Source of the DNA: an uncultured Bacteroidota bacterium
Lineage (GTDB): Bacteria > Bacteroidota > Bacteroidia > Chitinophagales > Chitinophagaceae
Assembly (NCBI GenBank): GCA_903851465.1
Contig: CAINOI010000062.1
Location: 1-64,000, forward strand
DNA length: 64,000 bases
Reading direction: 5' to 3'
Shown: in pieces, positions 30,595 through 39,630 of the stretch
Layout: each line of letters begins with the position of its first letter
Numbering within the stretch: the stretch's first letter is position 1
Notes under the pieces: model-generated
Seen by the model: the letters and a program-made list of their open reading frames with translations, nothing else
Database searches by the model: none
What the model was told of the DNA's origin: nothing
Translations under genes and position numbers: made by a program

Positions 30595-31629
30595 ATGATC
30601 TATCCAATAATCAGAAACACCCTGTTTTTACTCCCTCCTGAAACAGCACACGAGGTCTCCATGAAGGGTTTAGACTTAGCAGCTGCATTACCTGTATTCA
30701 ATACATTATTGCGAAACCATTTTAATGTACAAGACGGAAGTTTATCTAAGACTGTTTTTGGTTTGCATTTTCCCAACCCTGTGGGACTTGGTGCGGGATT
30801 TGATAAGAACGCTTCACATTTAGATGCATTGGAACTCTTAGGTTTTGGATTTGTTGAAATTGGCACTGTGACGCCTAAACCACAAGCTGGTAATGCCAAG
30901 CCTAGATTATTTAGACTCACAGATCAACAAGCTTTAATTAATCGCATGGGATTTAACAACGACGGTGTAGAAGCCATTGCAAAAAGATTAAAAGAAAGAA
31001 AATCAAACAGCCAATCCAAATTAATTATTGGCGGTAATATTGGGAAAAATAAAGTCACCGAAAACCAAGATGCATGGAAAGATTATTGCACCAATTTTTC
31101 AGGACTAGAAGAAGTAGTAGATTATTTTGTGGTGAATGTAAGTTCTCCTAATACACCCGGTCTTCGTGAACTACAAGAAAAAGAAGCCTTGAGAAAAATA
31201 TTTTCTGAACTACAACTGATCAATCAACATAACAAACCTATTCTATTAAAAATAGCACCAGATTTAGAAAAAAGTGCATTGGACGATATCATTGCATTGA
31301 CTTCGGAAGTAAAGATTGACGGATTGGTATCAAGTAATACCACATTGGATCGTAGCCTGTTGAATCCTAAGAATACAGCACTTGCAAATGCTATAGGTGC
31401 GGGCGGGTTGAGTGGACAACCATTACTTACAAAATCGAACCAAGTATTAGATTATCTATACAAAGGCATTGGTGAAAGACTACCGATCATTGCAAGTGGT
31501 GGAATTTTTAAACCAGCAGATGCAAAAGCAAAATTGGATGCAGGTGCAAGTTTAGTGCAAGTATGGACTGGCTTTATTTATGAAGGTCCTGCGATTGTAA
31601 AAAATATATTGGAAGCGCTCAAAAAATAA
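30595..31629 (+). CDS. pyrD: Quinone-dependent (class 2) dihydroorotate dehydrogenase
   Basis: PPETAHEVSMKGL, FPNPVGLGAGFDKNA, FVEIGTVTPKPQAGNAKPRLFRL, NVSSPNTPGLRELQ. Confidence 0.94.
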   Translation: MIYPIIRNTLFLLPPETAHEVSMKGLDLAAALPVFNTLLRNHFNVQDGSLSKTVFGLHFPNPVGLGAGFDKNASHLDALELLGFGFVEIGTVTPKPQAGNAKPRLFRLTDQQALINRMGFNNDGVEAIAKRLKERKSNSQSKLIIGGNIGKNKVTENQDAWKDYCTNFSGLEEVVDYFVVNVSSPNTPGLRELQEKEALRKIFSELQLINQHNKPILLKIAPDLEKSALDDIIALTSEVKIDGLVSSNTTLDRSLLNPKNTALANAIGAGGLSGQPLLTKSNQVLDYLYKGIGERLPIIASGGIFKPADAKAKLDAGASLVQVWTGFIYEGPAIVKNILEALKK

Positions 31630-31639
31630 AATTTATTTC

Positions 31640-32293
31640 ATGTTGACGATACACAGTTTTTGTTTCAATGCATTTCAGGAAAATACTTATGTCCTATACA
31701 ATTCCGAAAAAGAAGCCATCATTATTGACCCAGGTTGTTATTTAAAACATGAGCAAGCGCAACTAGCGAACTTCATTAGTGAAAAAAATTTAACACCAAC
31801 CTTGCTACTCAATACGCATTGTCATTTAGACCATGTGTTTGGTAATAATTTTGTAAGTGAGACTTATGGATTAACTGCTTTGTTTCATCAGAAAGAACAA
31901 GCAGTCATTGACCGCTTACCCGAAGGTGGTGCAAGATGGGGTGTGCCTACTGAAGCATACAAAGGAAAAGTCCAATACATACAACAGGATGAATTGATCC
32001 ATTTTGGAAAAGATGTGTTCAAGGTATTAGAGACACCGGGGCATTCTCCAGGTAGTGTATGTTTTTACCATGAAACACAAGATTTTTTGATAGGCGGAGA
32101 TTTGATTTTTAAAGATGGTGTTGGAAGAACCGATTTGCCAGGAAGCAATCCATTAGATTTAATCAAAAGTATCCAAACGCAGATCTTCCCATTACCCGAT
32201 ACCATGACCATCTATTCGGGCCATGGACCAGAAACCACCTGGGGTAGAGAGAAAAAAGCCAACCCTTATATCTTGCATTTAATGAAGGGCTAA
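31640..32293 (+). CDS. MBL-fold hydrolase (glyoxalase II-like)
   Basis: NTHCHLDHVFGN, TPGHSPGSVCFY, IGGDLIFKDGVGRTDLPGS, YSGHGPETT. Confidence 0.88.
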   Translation: MLTIHSFCFNAFQENTYVLYNSEKEAIIIDPGCYLKHEQAQLANFISEKNLTPTLLLNTHCHLDHVFGNNFVSETYGLTALFHQKEQAVIDRLPEGGARWGVPTEAYKGKVQYIQQDELIHFGKDVFKVLETPGHSPGSVCFYHETQDFLIGGDLIFKDGVGRTDLPGSNPLDLIKSIQTQIFPLPDTMTIYSGHGPETTWGREKKANPYILHLMKG

Positions 32294-32397
32294 GCGACTT
32301 GCTAAAAGTGTATTATTAAACGGGGTAGTTAACAATTAATTAATACGGCACTATCTTAGTCTTATGCTTATTAAAAGGTATTTTTACAATATACATT

Positions 32398-33081
32398 ATG
32401 GAAATTAATCCGATCAAAATACTCATTGCAGACGATGAACCAGATATCATCGAAATTATAAGCTTTCACTTAAATAAAGCAGGATATGAAGTTGAATCTG
32501 CTAAAGATGGAAGTGAAGCCATTGAGAAAGCAAAAGCATTTAATCCAGATTGTATCATTTTAGATGTGATGATGCCAAAGCGAAATGGATTTGAAGTATG
32601 TGAATATTTAAGAAGTAATAAACAATTTGACAAAACATTAATTGTATTATTAACTGCACTAAATGACGAAGCATCTCATATCAAAGGTTTAGAATTGGGG
32701 GGAGATGATTTTATCAATAAACCAATTAGTCCAAAAGTGCTTGTAAGCAGAATCAGTGCTTTGTTCAGAAGAATACAACCTGCTAACACTGAAACTAAGA
32801 CCTTAAATATCAAAGACCTTGTTATAGATTCAGAACAATACAAAACGGTGTTAAACGGCGTAGTACATGTATTGGCTAAAAAAGAATTTGAATTACTCTA
32901 CTTATTAGCAGCCCAACCTGGTCGGGTGTTTTTAAGAAATGAGATTTTATCTCAGGTTTGGGGGAACGATGTGATAGTTGGGGATAGAACCATTGATGTA
33001 CATATTAGAAAGATAAGGGTGAAATTAGGCATTGACTGTATTACAACTGTAAAAGGTGTAGGATACAAATTTGACTATTAG
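32398..33081 (+). CDS. OmpR/PhoB-family response regulator
   Basis: ILIADDEPDIIEII, CIILDVMMPKRNGFEVC, FINKPISPKVL; winged-helix VWGNDVIVGDRTIDVHIRKIRVKLG. Confidence 0.93.
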   Translation: MEINPIKILIADDEPDIIEIISFHLNKAGYEVESAKDGSEAIEKAKAFNPDCIILDVMMPKRNGFEVCEYLRSNKQFDKTLIVLLTALNDEASHIKGLELGGDDFINKPISPKVLVSRISALFRRIQPANTETKTLNIKDLVIDSEQYKTVLNGVVHVLAKKEFELLYLLAAQPGRVFLRNEILSQVWGNDVIVGDRTIDVHIRKIRVKLGIDCITTVKGVGYKFDY

Positions 33082-33139
33082 TCAGAACAGCTGACTCAAC
33101 TCATTCAACTGATTCAAAGGTGATTTAAAAAGATTTGAA

Positions 33140-33147
33140 TACCTTTG
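33140..33147 (+). promoter_or_regulatory. Putative -7 element TACCTTTG upstream of the histidine kinase
   Basis: Exact TAnnTTTG, 28 nt before ATG. Confidence 0.35.
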
Positions 33148-33175
33148 TTTTACAGTTCTTCTGTTCAATTACAAC

Positions 33176-34216
33176 ATGTTTAAAAATAAAAACCTTTCGC
33201 CAAAGCAACTGGCCTTGCTTACTGCCTTATTGATGTCAAGCTTGATTGCGTTGAGTGTATTTGTATTGATTACAAATTGGAAATTACTGTTGGCCTATTT
33301 CATTGCTTGTTTTGTTGTCATTTACCTACTAGTCTACCAAATACTTGAATTTTTTATTTATAGAAAAATTAAACTTATTTATAAGTTGATCTCTTATACC
33401 AAGGCCAGTAAAAGAGAAGAAGCCTTTCAAAAATATTTATTGCCTCAAAAAGGCATTGACGAAGTAAGAGAAGATGTGGAGCATTGGGCTGCACAAAAAG
33501 CAGATGAAATTCAGCAATTGCAATCCAATGAGCAATTTAGAAAAGAATTTCTACAAAATCTTTCTCATGAAATTAAAACACCCATTTTTGCAATTCAAGG
33601 TTATTTAGAATTGTTAGCAGATGGTGCGGTTGAAGATCCAACACTTAGCAAAAAATTCATTGGTCAGGCCGAAGCGAATGTTCAACGGCTAGTTGGTCTT
33701 TTAAATGATGTTGACGTGATCACCAACTTGGAAATCAATAAGGAGCCTATTCTAAAACAGCATTTTATAATTCAGGATATTGTTGTAGAAGTTGCACAAA
33801 ATCTGAATGTCAAATTGTTGAAAAAAAACATTCAATTTCATTTTAAAAAAGGGAGCGAATTACCAATTGAAGTTTTTGCAGATAAAAATAAAATTTATCA
33901 AGTCTTAGTGAATGTCTTTTCCAATGCGGTTAAATATGGAAAAATTGATGGAGAAATTATTGCAAGTGTCTACCTATTGGACGATAAAAAAGTGTTGATT
34001 GAGATTAGCGACAATGGTATTGGCATAGAAGAATCTCATATCCCAAGATTGTTTGAGCGTTTTTACAGAACGGACGACGCAAGAAGCAGAGACATTGGTG
34101 GTTCTGGACTAGGCTTGGCAATTTGTAAACATATTATTGAAGCGCATGGTGAAAACATCCATGTAAGAAGTCAACAAAATGTAGGAACGACCGTTGGATT
34201 TACCTTGACTCAATAG
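33176..34216 (+). CDS. Membrane sensor histidine kinase
   Basis: Two N-terminal TM segments; H-box FLQNLSHEIKTPIFAIQGYLE; N-box; DNGIGIEESHIPRLFERFYRTD; GSGLGLAICKHI. Confidence 0.93.
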   Translation: MFKNKNLSPKQLALLTALLMSSLIALSVFVLITNWKLLLAYFIACFVVIYLLVYQILEFFIYRKIKLIYKLISYTKASKREEAFQKYLLPQKGIDEVREDVEHWAAQKADEIQQLQSNEQFRKEFLQNLSHEIKTPIFAIQGYLELLADGAVEDPTLSKKFIGQAEANVQRLVGLLNDVDVITNLEINKEPILKQHFIIQDIVVEVAQNLNVKLLKKNIQFHFKKGSELPIEVFADKNKIYQVLVNVFSNAVKYGKIDGEIIASVYLLDDKKVLIEISDNGIGIEESHIPRLFERFYRTDDARSRDIGGSGLGLAICKHIIEAHGENIHVRSQQNVGTTVGFTLTQ

Positions 34217-34271
34217 CATTTTGATTCTTTTTCCCTAATAATTTCGTTTCTTTGTATTCTAAAAATTTTTA

Positions 34272-35288
34272 ATGCAAACTATTCTAGTTACCGGTGGTTG
34301 TGGATTTATAGGCGCTCATACAATTGTTGATTTAATTGAAAATGGATTCAATGTCATCTCCGTCGATAATTTATCTAGAGCATCCGATACCTCTTTATTA
34401 GGTATCGAAAAAATAACTGGTAAAAAAATTACAAATTATAAAGTAGACCTAACTGATAAGGAAGCAACAGAAGCCGTTTTTATAGCTAACCCTGGCATTG
34501 TGGGTATCATTCATTTCGCAGCTTACAAAGCAGTTGGAGAATCTGTTGAAAACCCTTTAGATTATTACGAGAACAATATTAGCTCCCTCGTACATTTATT
34601 ACAGATGGCTGTTAAATACAACGCCCCACATTTTATCTTCTCTTCTTCTTGTACGGTGTATGGCAACCCAGATACCATTCCTGTAACAGAACATACACCA
34701 TTGCAGACGGCGGCTTCTCCATATGGCGCCACCAAGCAAATGGGAGAAATCATTGTGAAGGACGCAGCATTCGCACATCCATTATCTACCATCTTACTTA
34801 GGTACTTTAATCCAGTTGGTGCACATCCTTCTACTGCTATTGGAGAATTGCCTATCGGCCGACCACAAAACTTAGTGCCCGCTATTACGCAAACCGCTAT
34901 TGGTAAATTACCAAAGATGCAAGTACATGGCAATGATTACGATACCCGAGACGGATCTTGTATCAGAGACTATATCCATGTATGTGATATTGCACATGCG
35001 CATACACTTGCCATTCAATATTCCTTGAAAAACAATCAGTCGAATAGCTGCGAAATTTTTAATCTTGGAACTGGGAACGGCATTACAGTATTAGAGGCCA
35101 TCCATGCGTTTGAAAAAGTAAGTGGGGTGCCCTTAAACTATGAGATTGGACCTCGTAGAGCAGGAGATATTGTTTCTATTTATGCCAATAATGACCATGC
35201 AGTCAAACAATTAGGTTGGCATTGTAAATATGATTTGGAAGACATGATGCGCACTGCTTGGGAGTGGGAACAAAGCTTAGCGAATTAA
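34272..35288 (+). CDS. galE: UDP-glucose 4-epimerase
   Basis: [52 protein letters not shown]. Confidence 0.93.
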   Translation: MQTILVTGGCGFIGAHTIVDLIENGFNVISVDNLSRASDTSLLGIEKITGKKITNYKVDLTDKEATEAVFIANPGIVGIIHFAAYKAVGESVENPLDYYENNISSLVHLLQMAVKYNAPHFIFSSSCTVYGNPDTIPVTEHTPLQTAASPYGATKQMGEIIVKDAAFAHPLSTILLRYFNPVGAHPSTAIGELPIGRPQNLVPAITQTAIGKLPKMQVHGNDYDTRDGSCIRDYIHVCDIAHAHTLAIQYSLKNNQSNSCEIFNLGTGNGITVLEAIHAFEKVSGVPLNYEIGPRRAGDIVSIYANNDHAVKQLGWHCKYDLEDMMRTAWEWEQSLAN

Positions 35289-36349
35289 TGCTGTACCAAC
35301 ATTTTTTCTGCATTCTCTGCCATTTGTAATGCTTCAATGAATTCTTCGATTTCTCCATTGACGACTGCATCCAAATTATAAGAAGTTACATTCACACGGT
35401 GGTCTGTAACCCTTCCCTGTGGCCAGTTATAGGTTCTAATCTTAGCACTTCTATCACCCGTGCTCACTAATGTTTTACGGTGTCTTGAAATTTCGTCTTC
35501 TTGTTTACGTACTTGTTCTTCAAATAATTTTGTACGCATCATACCCATTGCTTTTTCACGATTACCTAACTGTGAACGCTCTGTTTGACAAATAATCACT
35601 GTACCTGTTGGAATATGCGTCAACATCACTTTGGTCTCAACTTTATTTACATTCTGTCCACCCGCACCACCACTTCGTGCAGTTTCCATTTTCACATCTG
35701 CTGGATTCAATACAAAGTCTACTTCCTCTGCTTCTGGCATCACTGCCACTGTTGCAGCAGAAGTATGAACTCTACCTTGTGTTTCTGTACTCGGTACTCT
35801 TTGCACACGATGAACCCCACTTTCAAATTTCATGGTGCCATATACATCTTCCCCTGTTACTTCTAAAATGACTTCCTTGTAGCCACCTACAGATCCTTCA
35901 CTCTCACTTGCTACTGCAACTTTCCAGCCTTTTTTCTGACAATACCTTGTGTACATGGTCAATAAATCTCCTACAAATAAACTTGCTTCATCTCCACCTG
36001 TTCCAGCTCTTAATTCAATGATGGCATTCTTATCATCCTGCGGATCTTTTGGAATCAATAATTTAGTCAACTCTTTTTCTAATGCTTCTTTTTCTTCCTC
36101 TAGTGCAGGCATTTCCATTTTTGCCAATTCACGCATATCTGCATCATCTCCATTTAAAGACTCTTTTGCAAATTTATGTTCCGCCAACACCTTCACATAG
36201 CGCTCATAAGGAATAACAATCTTTTCTAAAGAACGGTATTCCTTGCTGAACTTACCAAATTCAGATTGGTTATTGATGATCTCTGGATTGGTCAAAGCCA
36301 CCCCAACCTGGTCGAATCTAGCTTTTATGGCTTCTAATTTATCTAACAT
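35285..36349 (-). CDS. prfA: Peptide chain release factor 1; start trimmed to MLDKLEAI
   Basis: [55 protein letters not shown]; PxT-class anticodon loop and GGQ. Confidence 0.94.
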   Translation of the reverse strand: MLDKLEAIKARFDQVGVALTNPEIINNQSEFGKFSKEYRSLEKIVIPYERYVKVLAEHKFAKESLNGDDADMRELAKMEMPALEEEKEALEKELTKLLIPKDPQDDKNAIIELRAGTGGDEASLFVGDLLTMYTRYCQKKGWKVAVASESEGSVGGYKEVILEVTGEDVYGTMKFESGVHRVQRVPSTETQGRVHTSAATVAVMPEAEEVDFVLNPADVKMETARSGGAGGQNVNKVETKVMLTHIPTGTVIICQTERSQLGNREKAMGMMRTKLFEEQVRKQEDEISRHRKTLVSTGDRSAKIRTYNWPQGRVTDHRVNVTSYNLDAVVNGEIEEFIEALQMAENAEKMLVQH

Positions 36350-36366
36350 AGTCGTTTTTCTGTGGG

Positions 36367-36374
36367 CAAAAATA
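36367..36374 (-). promoter_or_regulatory. Putative -7 element TATTTTTG upstream of prfA
   Basis: Minus strand TTGACAACTAAAATAGC-TATTTTTG, 17 nt before ATG. Confidence 0.45.
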
Positions 36375-36408
36375 GCTATTTTAGTTGTCAATTAAAAGGA
36401 TCCCACCC

Positions 36409-37566
36409 ATGAAATACTTATCTGTCCTATTTTGCGCAATCAGCATCACAGGATTTAGCCAAAAAATTCACTATAAATCCATCTTAGTAGATACCCACAA
36501 TGACGCACCTACCGCATGTATCGAAAAGAAAGTAAGTTTTGACCAAGACTTGACCGGCATCAATCATTCCGATTTAAAAAGATTCAAGGAAGGCGGATTG
36601 GATTATCAGTTGTTTTCTATTTGGTGTGATGGTGAAAAAGTGAATCCATATGCTTGGGCCATGCGTGAAATGGATACGATAGATGCAGTGGCTGCTAGAA
36701 ATCCAGATAAAATGGTGGTGGCTAAAGATTGGAAGACAATTCAATCTGCTTTAAAAGCTGGAAAAATTGTCGCACAATATGGTGTAGAAGGTGGACACAT
36801 GATCGAAGACGATATCAATCGATTGGATACTTTTTATAACCGTGGTGTAAGGTATATGACATTGACTTGGAACAATTCACCATCATGGGCAAGTTCACAT
36901 GCAGACGAAAAAAGTTCAAAATACACAGGGCAAAAAGGACTCATTGATTTTGGAAAACAAATCATCCAAAGAATGAATCAATTAGGCATCATTGTAGATG
37001 TGTCTCATGTAGGAGAAAAAACTTTTTGGGATGCGATTAATACTACTACAAAACCTGTCATTGCATCTCATAGCAATGCCTATAATATTTGTCCTGTATC
37101 TAGAAATTTAAAAGACGAGCAAATTAAAGCTATAGGAAAAAATGGTGGTGTAATTTGTTTGAACTTTTTTTCTGGATTTGTGGATAGTAATTTCAGCAAA
37201 AAAGATATGGCATTTAGAAAAGCACATAGTGCAGAAATAGATTCCTTATTGGCTACAGGTATACAAAGAGAATACGCTTTCACAATGCTATCGGATAAAT
37301 ATAAAACAGAAAGCGAAGCTATTAAGCCAACGATTGAACAATTGATGCAACACTTTGATCATATTGTTAAATTGATTGGGATTAATCATGTGGGCATTGG
37401 ATCAGACTTTGATGGGATTAATTCAGCACCACAAGGCTTGAGCACTGTATTGGATTATCCTAATTTCACCAAAGCATTGATTGCTCGAGGTTATTCCAAT
37501 AAGGATATTAAAAAAGTATTGGGAGGGAATTTCCTTAGAGTCTACAGAATGAATAACCCTGATTAA
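36409..37566 (+). CDS. Secreted membrane-dipeptidase-family (M19) peptidase
   Basis: VDTHNDAPTA, GVEGGHMIEDD, VDVSHVGEKTFWDAI, HSNAYNICPVSRNL, GIGSDFDGI. Confidence 0.92.
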   Translation: MKYLSVLFCAISITGFSQKIHYKSILVDTHNDAPTACIEKKVSFDQDLTGINHSDLKRFKEGGLDYQLFSIWCDGEKVNPYAWAMREMDTIDAVAARNPDKMVVAKDWKTIQSALKAGKIVAQYGVEGGHMIEDDINRLDTFYNRGVRYMTLTWNNSPSWASSHADEKSSKYTGQKGLIDFGKQIIQRMNQLGIIVDVSHVGEKTFWDAINTTTKPVIASHSNAYNICPVSRNLKDEQIKAIGKNGGVICLNFFSGFVDSNFSKKDMAFRKAHSAEIDSLLATGIQREYAFTMLSDKYKTESEAIKPTIEQLMQHFDHIVKLIGINHVGIGSDFDGINSAPQGLSTVLDYPNFTKALIARGYSNKDIKKVLGGNFLRVYRMNNPD

Positions 37567-37623
37567 AATCTGTCGGGTTATTAAACTTCTTGATTAAAGC
37601 TTTGTCAAATAACAAAGACAAAT

Positions 37624-38199
37624 TTGAAAAATAATATTATACTATTATCCGCCTTTATGTTGTTTATTAGTTGTCAAAAAACAACTACTACAAATAGCAA
37701 CACAAGTGTTTCAAATATTGGAACAAGCCCAACTGTAGCTAACCAAATAAAATTCAGCGGAAATGGGTTTATTCATAATGGACTCTATCCTAAATTATAC
37801 ACATGCGATAGTTTAGGTGTTTCCCCTGGTTTGCAATGGTCTAATGCTCCAAGTACTACTACAAATTACGCCATTACGATGTATACTATACCTCCTACTG
37901 GAGATAAGCATGTATACCTAGTGCTTTATAATATTCCAGCTACAGCCATTTCCATACCTGACAATTCCAAATCGATTGGAATCTTCGGCATAAATACAGT
38001 GGATGGAAAAACGACCTATACCCCTCCTTGTTCTCAAGGACCAGGGGCAAAAATTTATGTTTTAACAGTATACGCATTAAATGCCCTACCCACTTTTTCA
38101 GTACCTTCTAACCAGGTTACCATGGCTATTTTACAAGCTAGTATGAAAAATAAGATTGTGGACAGTGCAGTCATGAGTGTCACTTATACAAGATCTTAA
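37624..38199 (+). CDS. PEBP-family (YbhB/YbcL-like) lipoprotein, TTG start
   Basis: Lipobox FMLFISC; Thr/Asn/Ser-rich linker; YTCDSLGVSPGLQWSNAP...VYLVLYNIPATAISIPDN...YTPPCSQGPGAKIYVLTVYAL. Confidence 0.82.
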   Translation: MKNNIILLSAFMLFISCQKTTTTNSNTSVSNIGTSPTVANQIKFSGNGFIHNGLYPKLYTCDSLGVSPGLQWSNAPSTTTNYAITMYTIPPTGDKHVYLVLYNIPATAISIPDNSKSIGIFGINTVDGKTTYTPPCSQGPGAKIYVLTVYALNALPTFSVPSNQVTMAILQASMKNKIVDSAVMSVTYTRS

Positions 38200-38201
38200 T
38201 T

Positions 38202-39605
38202 ATGAAAAATCTACACTACTTTTTTATTGCAACCTTGTTTTTATTAAGCACAAAAGCAATGGCCCACGAGGGCGGACATTATGCTAATGGTAAAGACATC
38301 GTTTTGAATACATGGAAGTTACAATCGGGCCAGTTGATTCAAGGCAATTTTTCATTTGCCAAAGATGATAAAATCTTTCTTGAACAAGAAGGTGGCCAGA
38401 TCAAGTCTATCTATATCAATGATCTAAGTGTTCAAGATCAAAAATTAGCAAGATTCAAGATTGCGCGATACGCACAATTAAATGATGCATATTTGAATAC
38501 AAGTCAGGATACAAGTTATCCTCTATCAAATTTTCTCCCATTATGCATCATCGGTTTATTATTATGGCTTGTTTACACATTCAATAAAGAACTGATTCAG
38601 ATTTATATTTTAAATTCAAAAATTGGGTCAGCAGCTTTTAGTGTGTGTTTTATTTTTTCCGTTTTAATTGCTTGTAGTAAATCAACCACTACTAATTCAA
38701 ATACGACGACGACTAACCCTATAGTGATTCCAATTACGGTGACCATCCCTAAAACTAGTTTTGGGTTTATGGATTCCGCATTTGCCGCATTTAAACCTAG
38801 TATTAGTACGAGCTGGGATGATACCTATTTTTATATTGCATCTACTGGAATACCTAATCACAATATGATGATTGGTATTACAAATTGGCAACAACAAGTA
38901 CCAATCACTCAACCATATAATGGAACAAATAGTTGGTCTATACCCTTACAACCAGCTTATGCAACCACTCCATTAAGTACTAAAACCAACTTAATGAAAG
39001 GGGCAGTTGCGGTGGCAGTGAATGGGATACCCATTTTTAATGCTTTAAATAATAGAGGAGAGGATTCTTATAAAATTGGGGAATTGGATAATTGGGGAGG
39101 GCATTGTGGAAAAGGGGATGATTATCATTATCATGCTGCACCTATGCATTTATCTACTTTAAATGGCCTCAAGCCTATCGCATTTGCAGTAGATGGTTTT
39201 CCGGTGTATGGATCAAAAGAACCTGATGGAGCGAGTATGATTGCCCTGGATACTTGTCATGGACATAATGGAACAAATGGCCTATATCATTATCATGGAA
39301 CAACGGATTACCCTTATGTAATTGGTGCTTTAAAAGGTAAGGTTACACTTGACCCAAATACAACTGCACCAGAAAATCAAGTGATACCACAAGCATTTAC
39401 AAAACCTGTTCGCCCAGCTACTAGTCCATTAAGCGGAGCAGCAATCACAGATTTTACAGCTGTAGGAACAAATGGTTACTTGCTAACTTACAAAAGAGGT
39501 GCTAAAAATGGATATATAAAGTATAGTTGGGATCTAAATAATAAATATACTTTTATCTTGACAGATACTTCAGGCAATGCTGTTACAAATACCTATCAGC
39601 GGTAA
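38202..39605 (+). CDS. Chimeric SHD1-like / TM / internal-lipobox / YHYH-domain protein
   Basis: N-terminal LNTWKLQSGQLIQGNFSFAKDDKIFLEQEGGQIKSIYINDLSVQDQKLA; internal SAAFSVCFIFSVLIAC-SKSTTTNSNTTTTNP; KGDDYHYHAAP and GLYHYHGTTDYPY. Confidence 0.8.
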   Translation: MKNLHYFFIATLFLLSTKAMAHEGGHYANGKDIVLNTWKLQSGQLIQGNFSFAKDDKIFLEQEGGQIKSIYINDLSVQDQKLARFKIARYAQLNDAYLNTSQDTSYPLSNFLPLCIIGLLLWLVYTFNKELIQIYILNSKIGSAAFSVCFIFSVLIACSKSTTTNSNTTTTNPIVIPITVTIPKTSFGFMDSAFAAFKPSISTSWDDTYFYIASTGIPNHNMMIGITNWQQQVPITQPYNGTNSWSIPLQPAYATTPLSTKTNLMKGAVAVAVNGIPIFNALNNRGEDSYKIGELDNWGGHCGKGDDYHYHAAPMHLSTLNGLKPIAFAVDGFPVYGSKEPDGASMIALDTCHGHNGTNGLYHYHGTTDYPYVIGALKGKVTLDPNTTAPENQVIPQAFTKPVRPATSPLSGAAITDFTAVGTNGYLLTYKRGAKNGYIKYSWDLNNKYTFILTDTSGNAVTNTYQR

Positions 39606-39630
39606 GCCGAATGCTTTTAGATTTTTAAAA

